Assembly: GCF_009917485.1 (NCBI RefSeq)
Contig: NZ_QZDT01000005.1
Location: 114,290 to 178,289 of the forward strand
Reading direction: 5' to 3'
Length of the DNA stretch: 64,000 nucleotides
DNA from: Parablautia muri
GTDB lineage: Bacteria > Bacillota > Clostridia > Lachnospirales > Lachnospiraceae
The notes beneath the pieces are model-generated. The model saw nothing but the letters and a program-made list of their open reading frames with translations. It searched no databases and was not told the DNA's origin. The position numbers and the translations under genes are program-made. Numbering within the stretch: position 1 is the first letter of the stretch; the number at the start of each line of letters is the position of its first letter. Shown in pieces: positions 53,586 to 62,476 of this stretch.

Positions 53586-54629
53586 TTAAATTATTTCAGC
53601 TCCCATTAATTCCTGCCATCTTTTGTTACCTTTCAGAAATGCATAATCTTCCCCATCCCGAAAGCCTTCCAGCACCTTCTTTTTAAATTCTTCCAAAAAT
53701 TCCTCGCTCTCCGCCCTAAACTCCATATGTTCATAAAGAGGCGATTTTCGGAAAGCACTAATCTGCCCAAGACTTGCAAGCATTCCTTCCATGATTGCCA
53801 GCATCTCATCCGCATCCTTTTCCAGTGATGCTATCTCGAGCCCACTTACTATCTCGTGAAGTTCTCCCATCTCAAAGCATTGCGCCAGTTCTCTTTGCTT
53901 ATTCACCAGCATGTGCGCTCTTTCCATGTCCTTGCTTTTAAGCGCCAGCAAATACATTCCATGAAGCTCTGCACTTGCCCTTTGATAGTCGAAGAACAAA
54001 AGCTCCTCATAAACTTTATAAGCTTCCTTTTCCCTATCCGTTTCAGCATATATCTCTGCCTGCCTTCTTTTTCTTTCCGGATTTTGGACAGATAAATATT
54101 GCAGATACTCCTCCGCTTTATCATACTGCTTTTTCCTCATATAAAAACCAATGAGAGAGTCGGCAGCCCTTATCCGGGTTGCTTCCTCATCGCTTCCTAA
54201 TACACGGATATAGAGAGAACATAAATAATCATCATATTCCTCCGCATTCGGAATCTCCTGTACCAGGCGCTGTGCATTAAAAATCACTGCCATATTCAAA
54301 ATCAGCTGTTCGCAGTTGGGATATTGCGCCATCTTTTTCTTTGCCCACGCTAAAGCCTCGTCATAGGGCTTTTCTTTCAGCATGGCATCTGCTTCGCAGA
54401 CCATTTGGTGTATTTCCTCCTGTGTCAGATCCTCCCGAAACGACAGCAGTGTATCCGGCGAAATGTCCAATAATCTTGCAATCGGCGCCAAAAGGGTAAT
54501 ATCCGGTAAAGAATTTTCATTTTCCCACTTATTCACGGCCGGTGCACTCACCCCCAGCCGTCCGGCCATTTCCTCCTGTGTCATGTTTTTTGCCTTCCGA
54601 TACTTTCTGATTACTTTTCCTACTGACAT
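53586..54629 (-). CDS. XRE-family regulator with TPR-like C-terminal region
   Basis: A 347-residue regulator. Helix-turn-helix at about residues 5-60 (VIRKYRKAKNMTQEEMAGRL, VSAPAVNKWENENSLPDITL). The remaining 280 residues are helical with TPR-like pairs (YDEALAWAKKKMAQYPNCEQ, YDKAEEYLQYLSVQNPERK, REKEAYKVYEELLFFDYQ). Such proteins often sense peptides or cell state (family knowledge). ATG 54629 follows GGAGG by 6 nt; earlier ATGs are too close to or upstream of it. Confidence 0.9.
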   Translation of the reverse strand: MSVGKVIRKYRKAKNMTQEEMAGRLGVSAPAVNKWENENSLPDITLLAPIARLLDISPDTLLSFREDLTQEEIHQMVCEADAMLKEKPYDEALAWAKKKMAQYPNCEQLILNMAVIFNAQRLVQEIPNAEEYDDYLCSLYIRVLGSDEEATRIRAADSLIGFYMRKKQYDKAEEYLQYLSVQNPERKRRQAEIYAETDREKEAYKVYEELLFFDYQRASAELHGMYLLALKSKDMERAHMLVNKQRELAQCFEMGELHEIVSGLEIASLEKDADEMLAIMEGMLASLGQISAFRKSPLYEHMEFRAESEEFLEEFKKKVLEGFRDGEDYAFLKGNKRWQELMGAEII

Positions 54630-54789
54630 ATCCATCCTCCATATTGTTATCTTCGCGGCCGCTCTCATCTTGGTGGAAAAACATTCTTCCTGAAATAAGC
54701 ATATCAAACCGACACAGGTCTTTCAACTGAAGTGTTGTTAAATAATTCTCAAAAAAATTAACTCCTGCTCATTTTTATAACCATGCTCC

Positions 54790-54857
54790 TTTCTCAACGT
54801 GCGAATTTGTGCGCTCAAGCACAAATTTGCGGTTGAAAGAATGCAATTCTTTCAACC
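54790..54857 (-). repeat. dispersed two-hairpin intergenic element, copy 5
   Basis: Perfect 12-bp stem GGTTGAAAGAAT/ATTCTTTCAACC (54831-54842 with 54846-54857), then a second hairpin GCAAATTTGTGC with GCACAAATTCGC and an AAAGGAG site. It lies directly at the broken 3' end of the M20 pseudogene, 161 nt upstream of the XRE/TPR gene. Confidence 0.75.
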
Positions 54858-54860
54858 TTA

Positions 54861-55652
54861 CATCCTCCCGTGGCCGATTTCAAACCTGTTCCTCCAGCCA
54901 TCGCATTGCCTGCCCCTCCGGCATGCATGGTTCCCACGGTTAAACAGCCTTCTCCCCCAATGCCAGTTCTCTCACATGAATTTCCTGAAGATCTATCAAA
55001 ATATGTGTGGCTGCATTTAAGGGATCCACACCGGTATTGGGCATTGAGCCATGTCAGCCTGTTCCCTGCACTTTGAATTCAAAATAATCCACGGCCGGAG
55101 CACCCACACCGGCAGCAGATACGATAATGGTTCCCGCTTGGAAGGGCATCCCTGCCATAACATGAATCATAAACGCCGCGTCCACCTTTGGCGCTTTTAA
55201 TAAACCGTTCTCTATCATATCCTGGGATCCTTCAAAGATTTCCTCCGCCGGTTGGAACATAAGCTTTACCGTTCCTTGTATTTCATCCTCGTGCTTCTTT
55301 AACAGCTTTGCCGCTCCTAAGAGCATTGCCGTATGCATATCGTGCCCGTATGCGTGATGTTGCCATTCCCACAGGAAAAATCCACCCCGGATTCCTCTTT
55401 TATTGGCAGTGCATCCATATCTGCACGGACTAATATAACCTTCCCTTCCTTTTTCCCTCCTGCCAGGGCAATCAAGCCGGCCTTTCCACATTCTACCGGT
55501 TCATATCCCATATCTGTCAGCGCCTTTTTCATATAAGCGCAGGTTTACCGCAAACCGAAACCTGTCTCTGCATGCGCATGTAAATACCTTCTATCAGAAA
55601 CAATGCTCTCCTTCATCTGTTCCGCTTCTTTTAACAGTTGTTCTGATAACAT
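54861..55652 (-). pseudogene. M20-family amidohydrolase, decayed and truncated
   Basis: Recognisable as an M20/peptidase D amidohydrolase (aminoacylase type). From ATG 55652 the protein reads MLSEQLLKEAEQMKESIVSD, RRYLHAHAETGF, then hits a stop at 55545-55547. It resumes in frame with MKKALTDMGYEPVECGKAGL and the metal motif VRADMDALPIKEESG. A frameshift near 55355 separates SCGNGN from AYGHDMHTAMLLGAAK; a TGA replaces an expected Cys codon at 55054-55056 (GTG*HGSMPNTGVDP). A further frameshift lies near 54940. The dimerisation and final metal domain are missing beyond 54861, where the repeat element begins. With four lesions it cannot be functional. Confidence 0.92.
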
Positions 55653-55757
55653 CCTTATCACTTTCCTTTCTCATAACCTCTATCCGCTATTCTTTATGGT
55701 CTATATTTCCATATTCTTTCTGTTGCATTTATTTTCTATTCCTATCCCAACCAAGCT

Positions 55758-56303
55758 TCATCCTATATGACTGCCAATCTCTTTCACAATTTCAACTACG
55801 CGAATCCGGCCGTCCACCAGCATCTCATAAATCGGTATTTCTCCCTCATCCTCAGCCTTATTTTCCCAATACCGCTTTGCAAGTCTTAAGTTTTCCTCCT
55901 TATGTATCCGGCCGTCAAAGCATTTTGCAGCGTCCCCTACAAAGAAATTGCCTTCCGCTTCCATCTTCACAATATGGTAAGTAGGCCGCCCAATCTTAGA
56001 AAAAAATTGTCCCCATTTGTCCGCTTCCTCAAAAGTCCTGGAAACATACAGACAGTTCATTCTTGAAGGGCGGGAAGGGTACTTTTTCTGCCTGACCTCC
56101 TCAAGGGCTAATTCCCGCAGTGCCACCGATGTGTGGTGCTCCAGCTCCTTACCTTCATATTTCCCCGGATTGGCATAGATTTCATCCACGATATTCTTTT
56201 TTTCCATCACTCTTTGATATACACCGTTGTGGTGTGTCTCATCAAAGAGTATCACCTGTCCTGCCTTCATTGGCTTCTCCGTAACAACATGATATACATA
56301 CAT
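55758..56303 (-). CDS. DUF2441-family protein
   Basis: A 181-residue protein of the DUF2441 family, function unknown. MYVYHVVTEKPMKAGQVILF opens the domain, and ALEEVRQKKYPSRPSRMNCL followed by LYVSRTFEEADKWGQFF gives the typical middle. The shape resembles ADP-ribosyltransferase-like folds seen in some DUF families, but I see no catalytic triad I would defend. ATG 56303 has AAAGGAA upstream. A small gap separates it from the S66 peptidase gene on the same strand. Confidence 0.85.
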   Translation of the reverse strand: MYVYHVVTEKPMKAGQVILFDETHHNGVYQRVMEKKNIVDEIYANPGKYEGKELEHHTSVALRELALEEVRQKKYPSRPSRMNCLYVSRTFEEADKWGQFFSKIGRPTYHIVKMEAEGNFFVGDAAKCFDGRIHKEENLRLAKRYWENKAEDEGEIPIYEMLVDGRIRVVEIVKEIGSHIG

Positions 56304-56366
56304 ATGAAAAATTTCCTTTACCTGAAAGAAAAGCCGCAAACCAAAAGGTTTACAGCTTACCTTTCA

Positions 56367-57401
56367 TTATTCAAACCGCATTCTCACTTCCATTTTCCCA
56401 TCCTTTGCCTCAACCTGGGCCATGCTTCCTGTCACAAGCGGCATCATAGGCGGCAAATGTCCTATATCCGCATCCATTATCACAGGCACCTTATGCCTTT
56501 GCACCGTAGGCAAAATTGCCTGATACTGATCAAGTCCCATCATCTCCTGTCCAAAGCACAGAGGTCGGCCAATTAAAAATCCTTTCACATGTTCAAACCA
56601 TCCTGCCTGCTCCATCTGCCACATAGCGCGCCTGATACTGAAAACATTTAAATCGCAGGATTCCAGGAACCAGATGATTCCATCTTCCTTATATTTTTCA
56701 TGAAATGCCTTCACCCCATCAAAGCGGGTTCCCAGAAGATTCACCAGACAGTCCATGCAGCCTCCTACCAGACGGCCTTCCATGGAAATACTGTCGGTCT
56801 TTTCCATATTTCCCGATGCGTCCGGTCGATAAAGCTTCAGCTTAAGATCCTCTGTACACTGATAAGGCGCCAAGGCATCCTCTAATCCTTCTTTTTCCCA
56901 CTTTCCATAGCTGCCCACCACTTTTCTTTTTCCCTGCAAAATCTCCATAGCTTCCATAAGGGCCGGGTGCCATGGCTCCATCCCAAATGCCGCCGCGCAG
57001 GGCCCATAAACGGCAGCCGTATCGCACAGGGTAGCCAGCAAAAAGGTCACATTCGTATTATCCGAAAAACCCATATACCACTTAGCAGGAGCCTTTTTAA
57101 TTGCTTCAAAATCCACATGCTCCAGAATTTCACACATCATCTCACCGCCGCCGCAGGAAATCAGGCACTCATTTTTCTGACTCAAATAATATTCTGTCAG
57201 TTCCTTTCCGCATTTTTCCGGCGTATTGCTGATACCAACCCCTTTCTCTACATAACAATTCGGCCCAAGTTCCAGATGATAGCCCATAGCCTTCCATTTC
57301 TTTTGGGCGTTTTCAAAAGCCGTTTTGTAAGGATCCGTAGCACAACCAAAGGAAGGCGCCACAAATCCTATGTTTTTCTTTAAAGAATCAGGATATCTCA
57401 T
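56367..57401 (-). CDS. S66-family peptidase (LD-carboxypeptidase / MccF-like)
   Basis: A 344-residue serine peptidase. GFVAPSFGCATDPYKTAFEN is the N-terminal domain; KWYMGFSDNTNVTFLL contains the nucleophile Ser (GFSD); the Glu appears in WFLESCDLN and the His in MDADIGHLPPMM, so the Ser-Glu-His triad looks complete. Substrates may be L,D-linked muropeptides or peptide-nucleotide antibiotics. ATG 57401 with AGGAGG upstream is chosen; an ATG at 57449 would read through the small hairpin repeat. Confidence 0.9.
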   Translation of the reverse strand: MRYPDSLKKNIGFVAPSFGCATDPYKTAFENAQKKWKAMGYHLELGPNCYVEKGVGISNTPEKCGKELTEYYLSQKNECLISCGGGEMMCEILEHVDFEAIKKAPAKWYMGFSDNTNVTFLLATLCDTAAVYGPCAAAFGMEPWHPALMEAMEILQGKRKVVGSYGKWEKEGLEDALAPYQCTEDLKLKLYRPDASGNMEKTDSISMEGRLVGGCMDCLVNLLGTRFDGVKAFHEKYKEDGIIWFLESCDLNVFSIRRAMWQMEQAGWFEHVKGFLIGRPLCFGQEMMGLDQYQAILPTVQRHKVPVIMDADIGHLPPMMPLVTGSMAQVEAKDGKMEVRMRFE

Positions 57402-57417
57402 TCTTATACCTCCTGTA

Positions 57418-57440
57418 TATCGCAGGCTGTGCCTGTGATA
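57418..57440 (-). repeat. small hairpin repeat, copy 1
   Basis: A 9-bp stem (TATCGCAGG / CCTGTGATA, one wobble) with a 5-nt loop, directly before the Shine-Dalgarno site of the S66 gene. A second copy with compensating changes lies at 58169-58191. Confidence 0.6.
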
Positions 57441-57546
57441 CTGCACCAATTAAAAGTCTGATAGTTTACTTCCAAACCTATACTAACACACGAAAACTCT
57501 CTTTGACAAGCTCATACCTGTTTCATAATCAACTCAGTGTAAAATT

Positions 57547-58127
57547 TCATACAATCTGATGTGCTGCAAAAATCTTGTGGGAAGCCGCGCAGCCGCATAC
57601 CAGAAAAACAAGCGCCACCGGCAAAAAAACCGGCAATAGATAGACTGCAGCAGAAACTGCAAAAGCTGTCATCTGATGCTTACTGACAGCCGATATCACC
57701 AGCGTAATTCCCGTCCCCCTAATTCCCCCCGTAAAAGCTAACAGGATTTGGTATGCAAGCAGAGCCCTACAGGTCAGATTGAAGGGAATATAACCTTCGG
57801 TAAATGTAACTGATGCAAATAAAATACTACAAGCAAGCGCCTCTTTGCCATACATCACAAATGCAAGTATTTTAGCAACTGGCACAAGCTCCGCCAGCAT
57901 CTGCCTTACTTTTTCATCCGTCAGCAAACCTTCATATTTTGCCGCAATCGCCTTATCCAACTTTACCGCCTCTCCTCCACAAGCCTGGTGCTGCCCATCA
58001 AAGCAATACTGATTCTGATAAGTGGAAAAAGAAAGCAAGCCTGACAATAACAAAACCGCTATAAGCGCTACCTGTGTTATGCGCCTTCCATATATTTTCT
58101 TATGTTCAACTGTATTAATTTTTTCAA
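57547..58127 (-). pseudogene. ABC-2 type permease, decayed
   Basis: Partner of the broken ATPase upstream. A TTG start at 58127 with GGAGGTG upstream begins KKLIQLNIRKYMEG and soon stops. The protein continues in another frame as a membrane helix (RITQVALIAVLLLSGLLSF). The extracytoplasmic piece YQNQYCFDGQHQACGGEAVK and AKYEGLLTDEKVRQMLAELV follows, then about four helices, ending at 57547. Intact relatives are about twice as long, so an internal segment and the C-terminus are missing. A continuous frame of 220 residues from 58209 exists, but it lacks a credible start. Nonfunctional, by inference from both lesions and the dead ATPase. Confidence 0.75.
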
Positions 58128-58168
58128 CCTTACACCTCCTGCATACAATCCCTTTGCCTATTGTTCTA

Positions 58169-58191
58169 TACCGCAAGCTGCGCTTGCGATA
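58169..58191 (-). repeat. small hairpin repeat, copy 2
   Basis: Stem TACCGCAAG / CTTGCGATA with a CTGCG loop. The stem differs from copy 1 (57418) at two paired positions, keeping base pairing; the flanking ACTG is shared. It lies between the ATPase and permease pseudogenes. Confidence 0.6.
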
Positions 58192-58223
58192 CTGTGTTAA
58201 TATCTCCATGAAAATTTTATCCT

Positions 58224-59076
58224 CTATTGCTCCCGGAAATAAAATAAATATAAATCCTCCAAGTTAGGCGTTACCCGGACAGCTTGTCCTCCCGGTGCAT
58301 GCTCTATACTCCTGCCGTCTCCTTCATTTCTGATATTGTTCACATTCACTCCTTTTGCATACTCCTGTGCCCATTCTGTGGGAACCATGCATTCCCACAC
58401 CATACCATCTATTGCAGAAGTAATCCCATGAGGACTTCCAAACTGTACAATCCGGCCGAACTTCATCATCACTATTTTCTCCGCAATAAAAGCAACATCT
58501 GACACAATATGGGTAGAAAGAATTGCAATTCTGTCCTTTGAAAAGGAGCTGAGCAAATTGCGGAACCGCACTCTCTCCTTCGGGTCAAGTCCTGTGGTCG
58601 GCTCATCAAGAATCAAAATATGTGGTTCGTTCAGCAGTGCCTGGGCAATACCCAGGCGCTGCTTCATCCCACCGGAAAAGGTTTTTATTTTATGCCTGCC
58701 TTCTTTGTATAGCTCCACTGCCTCAAGCATTTCCCAAGCCTTTTTCTTTGCCGCTTTCTCATGCAGCCCCTTTAGGGCTGCAACATATAGCAGAAAATCA
58801 ATCGCCTTAAAATTCGGATAACACCCAAAATGTTGTGGAAGATATCCCCAAAAGCTGCAGTATGCTTCTCCAAGCCCTGTTATATTCTTACCATTTAAGA
58901 AAATCCCTCCTCCGGAAGGATCCTGCACCCTGCAGAGCAGGCGCATAAGCATAGTTTCCCCTGCCCCGTTGGCACCTAATAGTCCGTAACCCCCCCCCTG
59001 TCAAAGTAAGATTCATGTAGTCTACCGCCACCTTTTCACCATATCGTTTGGTTAACCCGATTGTTTTCAATTCCAT
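58224..59076 (-). pseudogene. ABC transporter ATPase, frameshifted in a G9 tract, Walker A lysine lost
   Basis: From ATG 59076 the sequence reads MELKTIGLTKRYGEKVAVDY, MNLTLT, then a run of nine G (58990-58998) shifts the frame. With eight G the frame continues as GGGYGLLGANGAGETMLMRL and on to the stop at 58224 (283 residues). The rest is a normal ATPase: FSGGMKQRLGIAQALLNEPH, ILILDEPTTGLDP, STHIVSDV. Even in the restored frame the Walker A motif is GANGAGET, with Glu in place of the essential Lys. ATP hydrolysis would therefore be lost in both states. The permease downstream is also damaged. Confidence 0.9.
58990..58998 (-). repeat. G9 homopolymer at the frameshift in the ABC ATPase
   Basis: Nine consecutive C on the plus strand (G on the coding strand). 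Eight would keep the ATPase in frame. Homopolymers of this length are prone to slippage and also to sequencing error. Confidence 0.9.
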
Positions 59077-59089
59077 CTTAATCCCCCAT

Positions 59090-59170
59090 TCTTGCCAATG
59101 CCCTCAAATTGGGGCGAAAGCACATATTTGTTGTGTGCAAAATTTATTTTTCACACTATCCTCCATGATT
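59090..59170 (-). repeat. dispersed two-hairpin intergenic element, copy 6
   Basis: In minus-strand sense: stem GTGTGAAAAAT/ATTTTGCACAC (one mismatch), CAACAAATATGTGCTTTCGC, then TTGGCAAGAATGGGGG and the ATPase ATG at 59076. Upstream sequence (59160-59225, with the AAAAATGCC/GGCATTTTT hairpin) resembles that before potB. The rest of the 486-nt gap 59077-59562 holds another hairpin-like piece (59384-59420, related to 25290-25340) and the terminator below. Confidence 0.7.
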
Positions 59171-59427
59171 CCGCTTTGCTGAATCCCAAATCAGAATGAA
59201 AAATGCCGTATTTTAGGCATTTTTCCGGGTGAAACTTAGAAGTTCTTAGCGAAACAGCCTCTGCTGTGAGCTTTAGGACTTCATTTCACACTATCCTCCA
59301 TCCTTCCGATGATCTTCTCAATTTGTGACAACATCTCCCGGCGCCTTAACAGCTGTCAGCACATTCTGCGGACCGACTTATGAAAAAACGCTGTCACGTT
59401 TCGCGAAACAGCTTCTTAATCATAAAA

Positions 59428-59456
59428 ATACTCTCCACGTGATTTATGGAGAGTAT
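59428..59456 (-). terminator. terminator after the sensor kinase gene
   Basis: ATACTCTCCA (59428-59437) and TGGAGAGTAT (59447-59456) form a perfect 10-bp stem with a 9-nt loop; the minus-strand tail is TTTTT. It is 107 nt beyond the kinase stop codon. Confidence 0.8.
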
Positions 59457-59562
59457 AAATGGTAATTATCTACTTTTTATCAACTTTTTTCTTGTAATAA
59501 TCAGCCATCCCGTCAAGCATAACGGCGTTTGTCCGCCATCCTTTTTGCCTGCCTTTTATCTT

Positions 59563-60768
59563 TCAGGATACTTTGGGCAGCGTTTTCTTTACACCAAAAA
59601 AAGCTGTCACTCTGGCTCCTGTTGTGTGATTTTCCACCTTTAAGCAGCCCCCATGGCGCTCGCAGAGCATCTTACAGATAGAAAGTCCAAGGCCAAAATG
59701 CCCGTCATTTCCTTTTTCCTCCGTATAATAAGGATTCACCGCCTTTTCAAGCCCCTTTGCAGAAAATCCGCTGCCATCATCCATAACCTGCAAAAGGATT
59801 CCATCTTCCCTTTCCATGACACTGATTGTAATCACCTTATCGGCATACCTTATGGCATTTGAAAGCAGATTATTACATACCTGTAAAATCCAGTCTTTAT
59901 CAACCAATAGCCCATGCTCGCTTATCCGGGACTGAAATTTCAGCTCTTTACCATAAGCCTTGCATTCCATATCTCCACTTTCACGGATAGAATCTAAAAG
60001 CTCATGGGGCAAATTAATCCTATACTCCGGCTGCATGTCCTCAAGCCGCCGCGATCTGCTCATTCCTTCCACATAATGCTCTAAACGCCCAATATGCTTT
60101 CCCATGGTAACCGCCATATTTCTTGTCTGCAACTCCGGGCTGTTTTCCAATATTTCATCATAGCCCTTCAACACCGTAAGAGGTGTGCGCAGCTCATGGG
60201 CAAAAACCGCATTCAATTGCTTTCTATCCTCTATCTGCCGCCACATTTTAGCAAAATTTTCAGCAAGTGCACTACGCATGGCTTCAAAGGAACCGCATAA
60301 CTGCCCTAATTCATCAGCGCTATCATAAGCGACTACAAGCTCTAAATCATTGCGCGAAATCTTTTCGGACGCTTCCCGAAGCTCCTGAAGGGGCCTTTTT
60401 AATTTTCCTGAATAAAAGAGCATTGCCGCGGCAAAAATGCACAATGCCGAATAAACCGGCGCTGCCCCAACAATCAGAAATTCCAAAACAGCAATCCGCC
60501 TCTCATCTTCTTTAGATAACGGAACCCTTGATTTGCTGATAAACGTCCCTTCTCCCAATTGTTCCCCTTTTTCATTTGTCAGGTAATACCTTTCACCTCT
60601 TACAGGATAGCTATCTCTTATGGCTTCTATCCGATGGCTGCACAAATAAGCAGTCACACTGCTTAGAAAAAGTGCAAGCACGGTGAACACTGTCAGATAA
60701 AGGACAATGCTTTTTCGAAGCGAAAGATTCATCAGCCAATACTTCAGCCAGCGTCTTACCTTAAGCAT
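59563..60768 (-). CDS. Two-component sensor histidine kinase
   Basis: A 401-residue membrane kinase. Two transmembrane helices (about 20-45 and 95-120) enclose a small extracytoplasmic sensor region. HAMP follows (GKLKRPLQELREASEKISRN), HisKA with the phospho-His in VFAHELRTPLTVLKG, and HATPase with CNNLLSNAIRYAD, DDGSGFS and GHFGLGLSICKML. All catalytic boxes are intact. Its partner response regulator is a pseudogene directly upstream (overlap 13 nt), so the kinase is now an orphan unless it cross-talks. In related loci this kinase pair controls a neighbouring ABC exporter, here also broken. Confidence 0.93.
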   Translation of the reverse strand: MLKVRRWLKYWLMNLSLRKSIVLYLTVFTVLALFLSSVTAYLCSHRIEAIRDSYPVRGERYYLTNEKGEQLGEGTFISKSRVPLSKEDERRIAVLEFLIVGAAPVYSALCIFAAAMLFYSGKLKRPLQELREASEKISRNDLELVVAYDSADELGQLCGSFEAMRSALAENFAKMWRQIEDRKQLNAVFAHELRTPLTVLKGYDEILENSPELQTRNMAVTMGKHIGRLEHYVEGMSRSRRLEDMQPEYRINLPHELLDSIRESGDMECKAYGKELKFQSRISEHGLLVDKDWILQVCNNLLSNAIRYADKVITISVMEREDGILLQVMDDGSGFSAKGLEKAVNPYYTEEKGNDGHFGLGLSICKMLCERHGGCLKVENHTTGARVTAFFGVKKTLPKVS

Positions 60769-61280
60769 TTATAACCACACCCCCAAACCGTTTCAATATA
60801 AGGCTTGTCTGTGTATGCCGACAGTCTTACGCGCACCCTGCGAATATGCTCTGTGACAACGCTGCGCAAAATCTATGGTTAAATCTCCTGCAAATTTTAC
60901 CTGGGCCTCAAAATTGCGCCGCGTTTCCCTGCGCAGATGGGCCTGTACCCTTGCCTCCAGCTCTATAAGAGAAAAAGGCTTTACGATATAATCTCTCCGC
61001 CGGCTAAAAATCCCTTCACCTTATCCTCCTCCTCAATCCTTGCCGTAAGGAAAAGAATAGGGCATGCTACGTGGTCACGGATGCGTCTGCAAATAGACAA
61101 TCCATCCAAATCAGGCATATTAATATCAAGCAAGATAAGTTCCGGCTCGTATTCAACCTGCTTTAAGGTCTCCGCCCCATTTGACGCCGTTAGCACATGA
61201 TACCCTTTGCTTTCAAAAAAGCCTGCAAGCATTGCTGCAATATCCGGTTCATCATCCGCTATCAATAGTTTAAATCCCAT
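60756..61280 (-). pseudogene. OmpR/PhoB-type response regulator, frameshifted with internal deletion
   Basis: The receiver domain is intact to LAGG (LLIADDEPDIAAML, phosphoacceptor Asp in LILLDINMPDLDG, FLTARIEEEDKVKG). One base is missing at the expected GDDY codons (GGAGAGATT), giving a stop soon after. In the next frame DYIVKPFSLIELEARVQAHL and GDLTIDFAQR follow. Most of the winged helix is then missing (about 165 nt), and the sequence resumes in a third frame as TEHIRRVRVRLSAYTDKPYI, ETVWGCGYKCLR. The remnant overlaps the kinase start and the eutH end. It cannot bind DNA normally. Confidence 0.93.
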
Positions 61281-62355
61281 TTTTATACCCCTCTGCTTTT
61301 CCGCTCAAACACAGGGAAAGCGCAAACGCCGCCGCCCCGCCGCTTAACTTTCCGCCAAATAAAGCTCCCAAAAGCTCCGGTTCCATACTGATTGTAAACC
61401 CCATATGTGCAGCCAGAAGACTTGCCGCACTTACCAAAAAAGCGGCGTTTGCCACTTTTCCCTTTTCATCCATATCCGAATACATGGAAAGTGCCGGCAT
61501 AACGCTGACGCTGCCAACCAAAAGCCCCGCCATGCTCTCCGGCTTCATGCCAAGCTTTTTTCCCAGCCATGTAAAAGGCTTTTTCAGCCTCCGCTGCAAA
61601 AATTCTGCTGCCGGAAGGCTCCCCAACATAACAATCCCAATAGAAACCACCACATCCATGGCCTCTTTCACAGGCGCCATTCCTTTCACAGGGTTAAAAC
61701 CGCACATATACTCTACCACAGCCAATATAAGTCCCGCCTTGATCACTATATTGATACCGCCGGCAAATGTACAAAAACCCCGGACCATTTTATCCGGATT
61801 TCTCCACAAACCAAAAAGCAATAAAACTGCAAGTACAAAGGTCGGCAGATTTTGCCGCAGACAGGCCCTAAGCGGAATCCCTGCAAGTATCCCGCCTGCT
61901 AAAAGCCCCACCGGCATAGTCACAAGGCCGTACATAATCCCTTTTGCAAAAAACTGCCGCTCCCCATCCTTTATCATTCCCATCCCTACCGGAATCGTAA
62001 AGACCACGGTGCATCCGAAAATCGCCGCTGCCACAATCCCGCTGTAGTTTCCAATCCGCCCATCTATTGCCAGCTCCTTTGCAAGCTGATAGCCGCCCAT
62101 ATCAATGGCTAGGAAACTTCCGAACATAGCCGGGTCCACGCCGATTTTCAGGTAGAAGGGCACAATAAATCTCCCCAAAACATCCGCCAAAACAGGGGCC
62201 AAACAAATCATGCCTGCCATGGACATCGCCGTAGGGCCAAGCAGGCGAAACCCCTCCTCAAATCTGGATCCGTAGCCGCCCTTGTTCCCCCTGATACTGT
62301 CTATTCCCCCCACAATCACCCCTGCCGCCATTATCAGCATCAGTACACGATTCAT
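61270..62355 (-). CDS. eutH: EutH-family ethanolamine transporter
   Basis: A 361-residue membrane protein of the EutH family, ethanolamine permeases of eut operons. LIMAAGVIVGGIDSIRGNKG at the N-terminus, FEEGFRLLGPTAMSMAGMIC, APVLADVLGRFIVPFY and FGSFLAIDMGGYQLAKELA are characteristic. About ten helices are present. No other eut gene (ammonia lyase, shell proteins) is nearby. It overlaps the response-regulator remnant by 11 nt. A solo EutH may simply import ethanolamine or a similar amino alcohol. Confidence 0.93.
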   Translation of the reverse strand: MNRVLMLIMAAGVIVGGIDSIRGNKGGYGSRFEEGFRLLGPTAMSMAGMICLAPVLADVLGRFIVPFYLKIGVDPAMFGSFLAIDMGGYQLAKELAIDGRIGNYSGIVAAAIFGCTVVFTIPVGMGMIKDGERQFFAKGIMYGLVTMPVGLLAGGILAGIPLRACLRQNLPTFVLAVLLLFGLWRNPDKMVRGFCTFAGGINIVIKAGLILAVVEYMCGFNPVKGMAPVKEAMDVVVSIGIVMLGSLPAAEFLQRRLKKPFTWLGKKLGMKPESMAGLLVGSVSVMPALSMYSDMDEKGKVANAAFLVSAASLLAAHMGFTISMEPELLGALFGGKLSGGAAAFALSLCLSGKAEGYKNGI

Positions 62356-62476
62356 GTCGATACCTCACAATTTTCTTTTCATCCAACTCGTAACAGTACA
62401 CGAAGGCAAAGACGCCTGGTCCCTTGCCCGCTGCCAAAGCAGCTAACTTTGCCCATAAACGGACCCTGGCCTTTTG

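Noticed and set aside
58224..59076. G9 tract as proof of phase variation
   Set aside because: The Walker A lysine is also lost and the permease is decayed, so simple gene death explains it better.
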